Shown: in pieces, positions 20,921 to 33,446 of the stretch | Numbering within the stretch: the first letter of the stretch is position 1 | Layout: each line of letters begins with the position of its first letter | Source: Gnetum montanum | Taxonomy: Eukaryota; Streptophyta; Gnetopsida; Gnetales; Gnetaceae | Length of the DNA stretch: 64,000 nucleotides | Direction of reading: 5' to 3' | Assembly: GCA_015680685.1 (NCBI GenBank) | Contig: MNCI01023765.1 | Coordinates: 165,981-229,980 of the forward strand | Notes under the pieces: generated by a model | The model's database searches: none | What the model was told of the DNA's origin: nothing | Seen by the model: the letters and a program-made list of their open reading frames with translations, nothing else | Program-made: the position numbers and the translations under genes

Positions 20921-21499
20921 AGATTCAAAGGATGATTAGACATTTATATCATTAGCTGCTTATGGTTGTAAGGAATTGGTTGGACTATTGGTTCTAAAGA
21001 AAGGTCTCTTTTTTGATTGATTTTCTAAGACAACAATTGATTGAGGATTGATAGCCCTTGTAGCATTACGTTGCTACAACTAGGCAAGAAGCTTGTCCTA
21101 CATAGTTGGAGCATATGGTAATGGAGTTGAGGCAGAAGCAATGTGGACGAATGAAAAGGATAGTATGTATGTGAAGCATCACCCTAAGAAGAAGTAGTTC
21201 TATAGTATTCAGGGGTTTGGTAGTAAGGCTAAAGACTAATGTAACTAGTAGAGTCATGTAGAGAGATCCAATACTAAACATAATATCTGTATGGGTCAAG
21301 TTGATGGTAAAGGTATTATTGATGTGGTGGTGGCATCCCCCACGATCACGAGTGTTTCCGCTGCTGATACTATTTATTCAGTTGTGGTGGAGTTCCACTC
21401 GGATAATATGTTAAGGGTTGGTGGAACTACCTTGGGTTACCTTGAGGATAAGGTAATCTTCTGGGTGTTTACCGTCTGTTTAATTGTGAGTTTAGTGCA

Positions 21500-23410
21500 T
21501 ACACCCTAGACTCTTGCAAATGTGATATCACTAGGCAACATCCCTTAGGATGGTCATATTGGCAAATCTCACATCTACCATCATCATCCGTGTCTGAATC
21601 CACAACTTCTTCAATGGAGAGAACTTTTCCCTTAACTTTGTTACGTGCATATTTAGCTTCTTTCTTTTTACTTCTCCCTTGGTCACTACTTTGTTCTCTA
21701 GACTCCTCTACCCTTTTCTAGGACAGTTTGAAATTTGTCATCTAGGGAGTTCCACATCTGATCTACCTTTGCTATTAATTCTAATGCAAATTTTTGAATG
21801 GGAAAACTCTTCCTATTTACCATATCTTCAAGTGGTGACTCGTCTTCATCTTTGAAAAATCTAATTTCCTTCTTTTGGCAGGAAGGATCTTTGTTGCACT
21901 CCTTTACACTTTCTCTTTTCCTTAACTCACCTTCCTCCTTGGCAACTTGCTCCAAAAATATTTATATTTGATGGGCTGTAAGCTCAGATAGCCTTCCTTG
22001 GGCATAAGTCCCAAGGGTTCATCGCATTTCATACCTAAGCCCATCCACAAGATGGGGTAGTTGTTCCTTTTGTAAGTAACCATGGTTGAGGCAACTATGT
22101 AATAGTGAATAATATCATCCCATCATAGCATCCAAGGATTCATGTCCTCCTTGTTTCCATCCTTGTATTTTCTTACACAGGTTGGACACTTGGGAGTACG
22201 TTTGATACTTATCGTTAAATAGCTCCAACATGGTACTCCATCGACGAATGGATTCTAGTTCTAAGGACTAGTAGCAACTTTCCACTTTCTTGATTAGTGT
22301 CCATGGGAACAACTTTATCTTTTGCCACTCATTTTTTATATTTTTCAAGGCACATGCATCGTGAAATGCTTGTAGATGGTTTTTAGGATTAGCATTGTAT
22401 CCCCCTTCAAATCATTAGATGTTATTCATGTCTAGTCTTTTGATCCTACTATCTTTCTGGTGCCTTGTTGGGATCCTAACAACCTCTATTATATCCAACA
22501 TACTTTAGGTAGCAAGTAGGGGTTCATCGTGGTCATGTTGTCTATGGTGTCTATGATGCCTATGTTGTTCCCTACTCTCCCTTCTTTATTGATGTGTTTC
22601 TCTAGAATGCTCTCACCCCCTTTCTCTACTATTTTGTTTGTGGTTTCTATTTTGCTTACCCTTGTCCTCATGGTCTTTTCCTTTGTGACTGTGTTTATAT
22701 TTTGAAGGAGAGGGGGAGGAAGATGATGAAGGCGAAGAGGAAGGAGGACTAGCATCATGACGGCACCTATCACCTTTTCTTTGGTGGTCACGGCCTCAAT
22801 CGCGGTTACGATCGGAATGTCTATCATTGTCATGTACTTATGTTTCTTTCCTAGACCCTTTGTGTCTATTGGTACCAGAACCTGAATTATGAATAGTTGA
22901 GTGAAGATTCTGGTACACAACTCCTTGACCAAAGTCAACGAGAGGAACATCATTTTGTGGAAAACCTATCGAGACAAGTTCACCACCCTCATTTTTACTT
23001 AGGACATATGCAACATTCTGAGACAACTTTCCCTTCATGGACTTGTAATGTCTCTCTGATCATAGATCCCTCTAGTGTTGTGCCTTCGTGGGTTGATACT
23101 CTTTCAAGTCTTGTTCATGCACAACATACTTCGACTGTAAGTGTTGCATACCAATTCATGTGAGAGCATGAAGAAGCATGCTTAGGATCGAGCGATTAGG
23201 AGGTAACACTATGTTACCTTCTAAATCAAGCCATCGCATCTATTCATCTTGGTGGAGGATAAAGGTAAAGTCAAGTGTATACTCATTAGAATGAGCATAT
23301 ACCAAGAAAAGCTATTGGGGTACTGGTGGATCATCATGTGCACCCCACCTCAGATTATTCATGGAGTTGAACCTAGTTGGTGAAGCACTCTCATAAGAAG
23401 AAGGAGACAT
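21500..23410 (-). pseudogene. E3 gag, broken
   Basis: Start at ATG 23410-23408 (MSPSSYES..). An R/H/D/K/S-rich linker (about 22900-22560) precedes the conserved block RLDMNNI..FEGGYN and NHLQAFHDAC (about 22460-22350). Then follow LNHGYLQKEQLPHLVDG, the acidic segment at 21955-21698 and a CCHC-like knuckle CEICQYDHPKGCC near 21570. Many stops. The Q/P-rich C-terminus continues to about 21060. Confidence 0.82.
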
Positions 23411-23528
23411 GATTTATTATTTAGTGTGCAATACCCTTTCTACTGATTGTAGGATAGTTGACTCTAAGGGTTTGTTCCAATGATGGAAAGGATTTCCTAA
23501 GTTCTAATCAATGCACAAACAAAAAAAA

Positions 23529-23546
23529 TCCCTAGCGACAGTGTCA
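23529..23546 (-). promoter_or_regulatory. E3 primer-binding site (decayed tRNA-Asp type)
   Basis: Plus strand reads TCCCTAGCGACAGTGTCA, which matches the complement of the tRNA-Asp PBS at 12 of 18 positions. All six mismatches are transitions. It lies next to the LTR end at 23548. Confidence 0.75.
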
Positions 23547-23547
23547 A

Positions 23548-23697
23548 CAATGAGTGGCTAGGTACCCCTATGCCCAGCCATACAAATATAAGCATTCATG
23601 CGTAATCCAATCAAACTTCAAGGATTAAGTGCTTAGGCACCTACACAAAACTAGGATGAGTTATGCAATCGTTGTCTTCCCAAGCTTACTTGTACAT
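23548..23697 (-). repeat. E3 5' LTR, truncated
   Basis: About 150 bp, matching the first part of the E3 3' LTR (8052-8200): GGTACCCC, CATACAAATATAAGCATTC, AGGATTAAGTGCTTAGG and TCTTCCCAAGCTTACTTGTA. After 23697 the similarity ends abruptly. U3, the TATA box and most of R are missing. Confidence 0.8.
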
Positions 23698-23749
23698 ACC
23701 TCCTTCATTAGAGGATTCTATTTTCTCATCCTATGTGGCTCATGTTTTA

Positions 23750-25720
23750 GTTGACTTGTACTAGTTACTCTCAAAGTTGCATTATTTTGATGCTTAATGA
23801 TAGTCAACCTAGCATTTTATGTAGTGATGTGCTTGTTCTGCTTCTATAATGTAGTGAGTACCTTAGTATATGCATATGTTTGTGTTTCTAATATTGAGGA
23901 ATCCCATACCACCTTCCATCTTAACATTATGGTCAATCAAGTAATTAATATGATCAAATCTAAATTGCTCTAGCTGGTTAGGTGCAACATATTGTGTCAG
24001 ATCTTTCTATTTCGCTCTTAGGGTCACGAGCTCTTCCTATAATCTACAAACTTCATTTTTTCCATATTTTACCTTAGTTTATACCATGACCAACTTTTTC
24101 TTGGTGGCTATAAATTCTAATTGTACTGCAGTGACATCACTCAGGATGTCAAAAAGATTTTACATGACCTACCCCATCTACAATAGTCTATCAAGCACAT
24201 CATCATGATCAACAGGAGTCATTAAGGTACCAACTAATATTTGAGAATCTCTGGCTTTAGAAAGATCAACTAGTAGCATCATAGAAACATTGAAATATTC
24301 TTTTATGTGATTGGTAATTACTTCTGCAACTCCCACTGCATCATGATGCTACATAACCATAATTGTGGCTCCTTCTCCAATTTCAAGCACCATTTGCAGT
24401 GATGCAGCATTCTCAAAAATCTGTTGTAACCATTCATCCCCTTCTCCTAACTATAATGAGATCTATCCACTAGTAGGATCTATGGAAACTATAGGACTAA
24501 CTACATTACCTATGACCTTGTAAATATTTTCCTCTTCATGTGTTCCCCAACTAATAGTCTCTACAATCTGTTGTAGATGACTCATTGAAAGCTTTTAATC
24601 TTAGCATGGTAGTAGTGGAACTTGCTACTATTGTTCTTGAGGTTGTTGTTGTTTCTACTACTTAATCTATTGTTGACTACTAAGCCTAACTTGTTGTTGC
24701 TAACTAGTAGCAAGAGTGCTATCGGTAAGTGTGGTGCCTATAGTTTCCTCAGTGTTTGATGATTTTTCTACCTAATCTTTCTTTGGAGGCACTAGTTTGA
24801 GCATCTCTACATATGAGGCATTCTAAGCTTTCCTATGGACATCCTTGATGTACTTTAGGAATTTAACTTTTTTGCACAACTTCCTGATAAGGCATGGAAA
24901 TGGAAGTATCAGCTTCCCTACCTTTTTGTCCTCAAACCACTATTGGATCTCAAGGAAGTAGAGATGGATGATGTTTGCATTAAATTTCCACATCAAAATG
25001 GTGCTTCCTATGGCCACATAAGTTGATATTTTTTTCAATCTCTTTGTGGGGAACAAGTGATAAGTGCCAATTTTGAAATATATTTTTTCTTTAGGGGTCA
25101 ACTCACTGTAATCTTTTTCATCTTTATCATATTCTTACTACAACCATAGTTTTTTTCATCTATATCAAATCTAGTGGAGAGTCGTGCCACCTTTTCTTCT
25201 TCATTGGGCACATCAAGGACTTTAGCAATCACCTTTACAAAATAAGATACTAAGACTCCCTCAATCTTGACTATTGCATTGGCTTGCTTATAATGCTAGA
25301 ATTGGTACATTTCTCCTTAGTACCATTCTTCACTACTTTTCATTATCAGCCATAGTGGTGATGCTTATAGTTGCACCTTCACTGTCTCTAGAGAAAATTC
25401 CATAAATGGACAAAAATTTAGCTCTATGATCACCATGGACATAATTAATTTCTCTTGAATGGCTTGGAGGTAGTATGTGATAATGTGAGGTGTTGCCCTT
25501 GTTCTAGCACTTGTGGAGCTTTAGCTCCCACTTTGGAAGATTGCTCTATAACAAGGGTTTGCTAATGAATGCTAAAAGATTGTGCCTCCTACTTTGCATG
25601 CTCTACTTGCAGGGTTTGTTTCCCCATTTAACCTCTTCCATAGCCTTAGTCTTTTGCTTGCTGCCTATGAAGGTCCTCCTTTTGCTCCTCTTTTTGGAAC
25701 CATCTAAAATTATCAAGGGG
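23750..25720 (-). pseudogene. Env-like / plant transposon protein ORF, copy 2
   Basis: Read on the minus strand from a possible start at about 25715 (MVPKRG..), this is the same protein type as 1-2691. The stretch AACACCTCACATTATC (about 25490) matches AACATCTCACGTTGCC at 140-155, the TTTTCTCTAGAG segment matches 240-255, and 24450-24200 matches 1196-1460. A C-terminal helical part reaches to about 23900. Numerous stops, mainly TAG. Its neighbours are a truncated LTR on the left and a TATA/GATATC module on the right. Whether it belonged to element D, to E3 or to a separate unit is not settled. Confidence 0.68.
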
Positions 25721-26304
25721 TTGGAAATTATTAAGATATTTTTACCAATTCTTAATAACTCTTTACCTTACTTGTACCCTTAGCTGGATCATGTTCTTAT
25801 TTTATTATGATTACAGAGTTAGAAAAAATTTTTAAAATGATCTCCTTAGGTATCATACCCTTATGATTTATTTTGGAATCTTTCACCATTATTATTCTTA
25901 GTGCTTATCTATGGCTCAAAGTAATTATTATGGTTTATTAGGAGTCTTATTAAAGTATTTTTGGCTTTAGTATGATTGATTAACTTTAAAAAAAATTCCT
26001 TTTTTACTTACCATTATAATACCTTCCAAATGTTAGAAACTTCTGGCACAATTTTCAACTATAACACATGAAGTACCTTCCCCACCCCCACCCACAACAC
26101 CCTCATCCCCCACCCCCTTCCACACAACAACTAAGTTGAGAGCTCCAAGATCAACAAGCTTCAAGAATTTTGAAAATCAGAGCTATGAGGGTGAAGACAT
26201 GACCTTAGGTAGTTAGTGTGTCAAAGCTCTTGAAGAAAAAATGGCAACAAACAATCTTATGCAAAGTGAAGAATGTTAAAAATGACTAACTCTTGTGTGC
26301 ATAT

Positions 26305-26400
26305 ATAATAAATTTATATGCATGATATCATAGATCATATATCGCACATATGATATCGTAGGCCATTTGATATCATAGCTATGATATCATCTCTAAAGAT
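26305..26400 (-). promoter_or_regulatory. GATATC cluster plus TATA box upstream of env-like ORF copy 2
   Basis: Four GATATC sites (26334, 26362, 26379, 26393) are followed, reading leftward on the minus strand, by a TATA-like GCATATAAATT (26311-26321). The arrangement is that of the LTR promoters elsewhere in the window. The sequence downstream is not similar to the R/U5 of those LTRs. The first ATG of the env-like ORF lies about 600 bp further. Confidence 0.5.
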
Positions 26401-28019
26401 TTTAAATTTTTCTTCAAATTTTTTGGTGAAAAAAAGTGAGTCAATTCAAATTTCTAGAAGATATGAATCATGTCTATAGGATCTTGGAGTTTTTATGATG
26501 CTTTGGTTGTAAAAAATAGTCATCAAAAGTCCATGATGAAGTAATCTTAGGCCATGAAAGTTTATTAGGTATGTATAAGATGGATAAGAAGGGAATGAAT
26601 TCTTAACATATAAACTGAGTTATTCAATGTTAAGGGAAGTATTTATTGACATTTATTATTTTTGGAAGGCTCAAGATGATGTGGTATTACTTGCAAAGTA
26701 TGAAATACAATAGTTATACAAGTGGGTCCTCCCCAAACCAAGCTCCAGCCCTTAGTGCCCTTGTATAACCACATCTTAGAGTGTCCATAGGCACTCAAGG
26801 AGTTGAATTTAATGCATACCTATCTAGAAAAACACAAATGTTAATAGTACCATATTGGGAAATTATGCTATAGTATACAAAACCATAAGTTATGATTAAC
26901 TGCAAAATCAAGTGAGATGGACTTTAAAAGGGATTGTTAAAATCGGGACATGAGGTGTCTTACCATAGACATCATGAATTCTTGTGTTTTATTGGTTGTT
27001 AAAGTTATCATTAGCCTTTTTTTCTAAGCTCCAAACCAATTCTAGATGACTATCTAGTGACACTGCATTGTTTCACCTCTTAGATTCACAACCATAAGAC
27101 TATCATAGTTGCAAGGAGTATCATTACTTGGTATTTTGTCTAAGGGAGGAGTTTATGCATTGCACTTTATTATATTTTTTAAATTTCTAAGAAGTTGCCT
27201 ACCTTCAGGCATGGGTAACATTTCTTTCCAATGGGAACCCTATAAATTTATTTTGTGCATGAGTTTTACTTTTATCTGTGTCAACCCTAGTAGAGGACTA
27301 CCTTCAAGTATGGGTAACATGTCTTTCTAGTAACATTCCAAGGCAACACTTATTATGCTCTTACTTTCATTTTTTGTTAGATTTACAATGATATTATTAC
27401 AACCTTAGCAACATGATAGAACATACAATAATTATCCAAGAGATTTCACAAATTTCTTTGATATCACATCCTTCACATTCCCACTTGGTTCTTCACTTTT
27501 CTATCCATACATAATGATCTGAAGTTTATTCTTAGTTTTATTGTGAAAATAATATCATTATGGCCATAATAAGAACCTCTTATTATTAGAATGGATGAAT
27601 GGATGTTATGGTCTCACTATAAAAACAATTAGGCCCTTATGACTCGATAACATACAGAAATATTCACCTTATTTGAGACTAAATCTTGCCTTATTCTTAA
27701 TGCTTTATTAATGATTTAACACAAATATGTACAAGTAAAATGGAAACAAGGTATGAAAAATTGTAAAAGATAGTAAAATGAAAAGATGAAAAGAATGAAA
27801 AATCAATAAAGAATTGAAGAATGTTAAAGAATTAAGAAATTAAAATGTATGCAAGAATGGAAAAATGTATCAAGAAATGTGAAAAATTAAAAATAAAGTG
27901 AAAAAATCAGTAAAGTACCTATGTTTTTAGATGGAAACCCCCATGACTATCATTAGAATCAGTCAAAAAGAAGAGAAAATAAGTGGAACATGCTATGACA
28001 GATTGGGTAGACTCCTTGG
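26401..28019 (-). other. D 3' spacer
   Basis: Aligns with E3 16.2-18.0 kb at GGGTCCTCCCCAAACCAAGC (26726) and GGGTAACATGTCTTTC (about 27313). A-rich irregular repeats occupy 27720-27910. A tract complementary to ATAGTCATGGGGGT lies just after pol at 27937-27950. No ORF and no PPT at the left border can be seen. Confidence 0.6.
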
Positions 28020-31000
28020 GATGTTCATGATAAAATTTGACTTGTTGAATGTTAACAAGAATGAGCTTATGCAGGCAAGATGGGTGATATATGTGTAAGG
28101 CACTTGATGAATAAGTTACTTCAACAATATATGATCCCTTCCAAAGTATCTAAAATTTTGCCTTTTGTGGCACATGATTGGAATTATAGTAAAGGAACTT
28201 ATCACATGGTTATATATGTGTGTCATGCCCTAGTTTTGAGTAATGTTTTTGGTCTTCATTACTCATGAGTGGTTCAGATTCAGGAGGCATTCTCATTGGA
28301 CTAAGCTCAAATCAAGGTTAAGTTGATTGCCAGTAGCTAGAATGTGAAGCTCTACCTAGATTGGGAGCATTAATAACTTACCATAGACTAACTCACATGG
28401 TGAATATCTGATAGGTAATTTCCAAGATGTCCTATAGGCCCAAGAAGAATCATTTAGTTTAGTGTTCTAGCTCTTCCTAAACCTATTAACCATCCTAGTG
28501 AGTATCCTAGTAATCTCTCAGTTAATAACTTCAACTTCACCATTTTCTTAGGGATGATATGGTGTAGTCAACTTATTGTTTACCCTAAGTTGTTTCATGA
28601 GCTTTTTAAAAGTAGCACTAGTGAAGTGAGTCCCATTATCTAATATGAGCATTCTAGGTACTCCAAATCTATTCATCACATGCTATTGAAAAAACTTGGT
28701 AATTGTCATGGCTATATAATCTCTAACTATTTCTACCTCTACTCATTTTGTGCAGTAATCCATAGTCACAATTATATATGCTTTCCCATTTGACATAGGC
28801 ATTATGGATCCCATGAAATTAATTCCCCATATATCGAATGACTCAAGTGGCTATATCCATTGTTGTGACCCTTCATTGCTAGCTATAATTCCTCTGTCCC
28901 TTTGGCATTTATTATAAGAATGTGTGAAGTTGTGGGTGTCTCTAAATAATGTAGGCCAAAAGTAGCCTACCATCATCATCTTGAGTTTCATTCTACACTC
29001 CACATAATGGCCACCACAAGGGCCTTCATGGACACCCTATAATATCCTTTGTTGATCATATTCTAGAACACACCATTTGACTAGCCCATCTACACAAATC
29101 TTATACAAATTTTCATTGATTTTCATGTATATTTTTTCTCTATGGAGGAATTCTTCTTTTTGTTTCTTATTTCATTTAGCATGGAGCTCTTTTGTTGTTA
29201 GATAGGTCAAATATTCTACTATCCATGGCCTCCCTATTGAACTTACGGCCTTTAGTATTTTAGTAAATAGGTCTTCATCAAAGAACTGGTTGAATAAAGG
29301 TTCTACATGATCCTAGAAATCCCACTTTAGCCTTGATAAATGATCAGCTACAACATTTTCCAACCTTTTTTATCCACCATTGTGATGCCAAATTCTTGCA
29401 AGATAACAAGCCATCTAATCACTCTAGCACTAATTGCTAGTTTATTCATGAGAAATCAAATGAAACTATGATCAGTATGGACATAAATTTGGTACCCAAG
29501 CACATAATTTCAAAATTTATATGGCATGTGCACCATAGCCATCAGCTCCTTTTTTGTTATGGTGTAATTTATTTGTGCCTCAGTGATGCTTCTGCTAGCA
29601 CAATGTATATTGTATGGTCACTTCTAATCATCTAACTATGTTAGTATTACACCAAGCACATAGTTGGAATATCATGATGTAAAATGGCCTAGACCAATTT
29701 GGAGCTTAAAGGATTGGTGTCTCAATTAGTTTCTACTTTAGAGATTCAAATGCCTTTTCACATAACTCTATCCATTCAAAGGGTGCATCCTTCTTAGTAA
29801 GTTCTACTAGCAGTTTTGCTATCTTTGAAAAATTCTCTATAAATCCTTGATAATATCTTGTATGGCCTAAAAATGATCTAACATCTTTTATTGTTTGTGA
29901 CCTTTGAGTGATATTTTATATGACTCAAATTTTCATAGGATCTACATCAATTCTTTTCTGATAGATTTTGTGTCCCAATACTATGTCATCCGAGACCACA
30001 AGGTGGATTTTCTTCTAATTGAGCTTGAGATTTTTTTTCCACACATATTTTTAATACCTTCTCTAATTAGTCCAATTCTTGCTTGAAATCTAGCCCATAT
30101 GTTGAAAAATCATCCATTAATATCTCAACATCATTTCTAATCTATTTCTAAAAGATGTTAAGTACTAGTCTCTAGAAGGTGATGGGTGCATTCCAAAGAT
30201 CAAATGACATTTGTTTGTAGGAAAACATTCCCCATGGAATGGTGAATGTTATTTTCTCCTAGTCCTCAAGTGTAATGTGGATTTGATTGTATCCATTGTA
30301 TCCATACAGAACACTATAGTACTCATGTTCTACAATAGTATCTAGGAGTTGGTCAACAAATGGCAAAGGAAAGTAATCCTTGAATGTGGCAAAGTTCAAC
30401 AATCAAAAATCAATGCACACTCTCCACTTGTCATCCTTATTTGGAATGATCTCTAAAGGACTAACCCATTCACTATCCATGATAGGATAGCTGAGTCTTG
30501 CCTTTAATAATTTCTCCAAATCTTACTTGACTACTTCCTTCAGTTTGGAATTAAGCCTTCTCTAGGGTTGGTATCATGGTTTCACTACTGGATTAATGTA
30601 TATCCAATGTTGAAAAATTTGAGGATCAATGCTTGTGATCTCATTTTAAGACCATGAAAATGCTATTTTTCATCTATTAACTACTTCTAGAAACTTTTTC
30701 TTTTGTTCTTCCTTTAAGTTAGCGTTGATTATTGTTGACTTCTTATTGTTTAGAAAAGTATATTCTAATGTTACCAATAGGGCCATTAGTTCCAATAGTT
30801 CTGGCTCCATAGTATTTAGAATCTTTAACTATCCCTAGTTATTTTCTTCTTCCTAACTTATACATGGGTAGGAGTGTCTTTTCCTTAATTTCTCTAGCTT
30901 ATTGGTCTCTTCTACATAGGAACTAACAATTTGATCTCCTAGTTCCATGTATTTATTAGATTCAATTTTTTCATCTGTGATTAGCCATTGGGTTCCTTCT

Positions 31001-31140
31001 TGTTATGTGGCTACCACATATAGACATTTTTGCACACATAGCTCTTCTATACATTTATTTCATGCCTTAGTATCTTTCTGTTTAATGACCCATATCCTCT
31101 ACACACAAGTGCACCCATTATTACTATATGCAATAAATGT
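28020..31140 (-). pseudogene. D pol: RT, RNase H, integrase (heavily decayed)
   Basis: Minus-strand order is RT (about 30800-29600), RNase H (about 29600-29200) and integrase (28930-28060). The integrase C-terminal part (about 28200-28030) aligns with E3 18323-18069, and the core (28900-28380) with E3 19015-18500. Signs of RT include the segment complementary to the GATTTGATTGTATCCATTGT phrase (about 30280), also seen in E3 at 19570. No open frame exceeds about 60 codons. Confidence 0.7.
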
Positions 31141-31918
31141 AACTCTATGTCTCTAAATGATACTAGCTTTATCTTCCTTGGAAATTTCCAAGGACAAGTC
31201 ACAAATACCAAGCTTAGCATCGATAGTGCTAAGCTAAGCTCTTTCCATGATGATTGGAAACTCTTCCTTATTTTTATCTACATGAATTACCAAAAAATCT
31301 ACAAGGTAATACTAGCCACTGATGGTAGTGATCATGTCATCCATTTGTCCTAGTGGGACTATCATTGATCAATTTATAAGCTCTAGCCGAATGTTTCTCT
31401 TCTTTAACAATGGTAGATCTCAAGCCTAATACCTATCTTGCGAGATCAAGTTTACTCCTAATAGGAATCAAGTAGATCCTTACATGGTTTCTACCTTTCT
31501 ACCTAAAGGTAAACTAAGGGACTTCTCATATCTATTTTCTTTTGTGGAAGTACTTCTATTTATATCCAATGAGTGATTGTTTGTGTAAGAATAGCAATAG
31601 TTACATTGATTCTTAATGATGAGGAAAGCTTGTGATTTCTTTAAGGATTATTTGTAAATGGATTAGAAGTAGATGTAGTCTCCATCCTTTGAACCTTCTC
31701 AAGACTCATTCAAAAGAATAGTCTTTTCCTAGATTATTGTTCATAGTTCATAACTTCCTCTTACATGTTAACCATCCTAGTTGCACTTTTCTATTGTAGT
31801 TGGAATGGTAGCTCCCTTGCATTACAAGAGGTGGCACTGGTGATAAAGGGTTTGAATGTTGGTTTAAGAAACCATCTAGTGATGGATACATGTATAAGTT
31901 TGAATCTTTCCCTAGCGG
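31140..31918 (-). pseudogene. D protease and gag C-terminus (decayed)
   Basis: An active-site remnant LLDS lies near 31470, directly followed by stops. Upstream on the minus strand (31560-31918) is the Q/P-rich gag end, matching E3 at about 21060-21250. It ends at the left border of element C and continues at 53773. Confidence 0.65.
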
Positions 31919-33446
31919 TGTTTGAAACACCACAAAAATTTGCATGTTATAGACAATCTTCATCATGTAGCTTTCACCCCATGAAACCCAAGGTAAAACT
32001 TCATTGTAAATGTGAAGATTGTAACCCAAAATGCATAATTTCACATACTTTATACTTTTTTGGTTGAAAAATACCTCATAAGTGGTCAAGGCCTCATTCC
32101 CCAAGTTAAAAAAGTCACCTAGTATCTATATTTTGGCTTGGGGGGGTCAACATGCCTTTTGGAATACTAAACAAGGAAATTTTATGGGTTTTATGAGGAT
32201 GGGTATACATTTTTCTACACTAGAAGCACATGCATAGTGGTAAATATCACCTACCCCAAGCATGAAAGAATGGGGGTTTAAAAAATTTTCACCTTTAGCA
32301 TGGAGCCCACATGCATAGCTAGAAACCTTCCCCTCTCAATGTGGAAGTTTTCCCTAGCATGGAGTCTTCACCCCAAGCATTGAAACTTACATCCCCTAGC
32401 ATGAAAACCACATAAGCCAAAATTCATCATTTCATGCACTTTAATGTTGACCAATCACTTCAGCAAGCATGGTGGAGAGCTTAGAATAGAAGATTCATCT
32501 CCAATGTGGAAGGTGTTCCTTGGTTACTATTTATAGTAAATAGAATGGCTATGGGAGGAAGCACTTACTATGTATAGTAACCCCTCAAATTTGGGCACCC
32601 ATCTCTAAATTTGGTAGCTAATTTCCAACCATTTTTTAGCCCCATTCATGGCCCAAGGAACCTATAAAAGCCAACCTCAAACACCATTTATATGTTACAT
32701 AATTTTGAGAAGGTTGAACAAATTTGGTTTAAGAATTTTTAGTAAGGTTTAGCAACTTTTGGCATACAAACACTTTGTAAATAACACAATTTTTCAAGTT
32801 TAGCCATTTGTTCACACTTCCATACTTGGGACATTTTCAAGCACTCAAGGATTCTTTCAATCTTCCATGTTTTCATCCTCTTAAACCTCATAGTGGAAGC
32901 ATAATCACCTTGAGATTTGTAGATTTTTAGTGTCAACATTGTACTTCTGGGATTCCCAAACCCTAGTGTGGAGCAATCTAGCATCCAAATTTTCCACTTT
33001 TCTCACCACCACCCCCCACCACCTAATGATCCAACTTGTAGATCTAAGGTTGCAATGAAAGAGGAGGTTTGATATCATCAAGAGTGGCTTAGCACCTAGA
33101 TTGTGGAGTAGATCACATTAGCTTCAATAAGCTTTAAACTCCTACATAAGTGAACCCCCTTTCTACTCATCTAGGCACCATTTGTACACATTTTTCTAAC
33201 CTACTCTTTATTCAAAAATAAATCTATTTTCTATGCATTATTCGAATNCTCTTTATTCAAAAATAAATCTATTTTCTATGCATTATTCGAATCTATTTGT
33301 ATTTCTACATTTTGTATTTCATACATCCTTGGTTGATCTACCAAATCAACCAGGGCACCTCGAATCCCATTTTTTCTTTTAGAGGCCCTAGGAATTAGGG
33401 GTTTAGGAACTACTACACTGAGGATCTCTACTTTTTCTAGTGACCA
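31919..33446 (+). repeat. C 5' LTR
   Basis: Begins TGTTTGAAACACC. Homology to the second LTR fades between 33446 and about 33475, so the end is uncertain by some 30 bp. TATA box TATAAAAG at 32663-32670. Around 32250-32410 U3 holds several copies of a TAGCATGGA/TAGCATGAA word at 45-60 bp spacing. A 44-bp exact duplication around the N at 33248 is an assembly artefact. Confidence 0.82.
33204..33292. other. Assembly join: 44-bp exact duplication around a single N
   Basis: The 44 bases 33204-33247 are repeated exactly at 33249-33292, with one N between. This is the pattern of two overlapping contig ends placed side by side instead of merged. Confidence 0.85.

Larger units (their letters stand above)
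8052..23697 (-). mobile_element. E3: Athila-like Ty3/gypsy element, minus strand, split by nested E2
   Basis: On the minus strand the order is truncated 5' LTR (23697-23548), decayed PBS, gag, protease, RT/RNase H, integrase, long 3' spacer, PPT (about 16134-16150) and 3' LTR. The 3' LTR is interrupted at 8405/15649 by E2. Without E2 the element is about 8.4 kb. All genes carry stops and frameshifts. Its 5' LTR keeps only about 150 bp, then gives way to unrelated sequence at 23698. Confidence 0.8.

Noticed and set aside
32739-32984. Minus-strand ORF of 81 codons in the 5' LTR of C
   Set aside because: Not open in the second LTR copy and without protein similarity.
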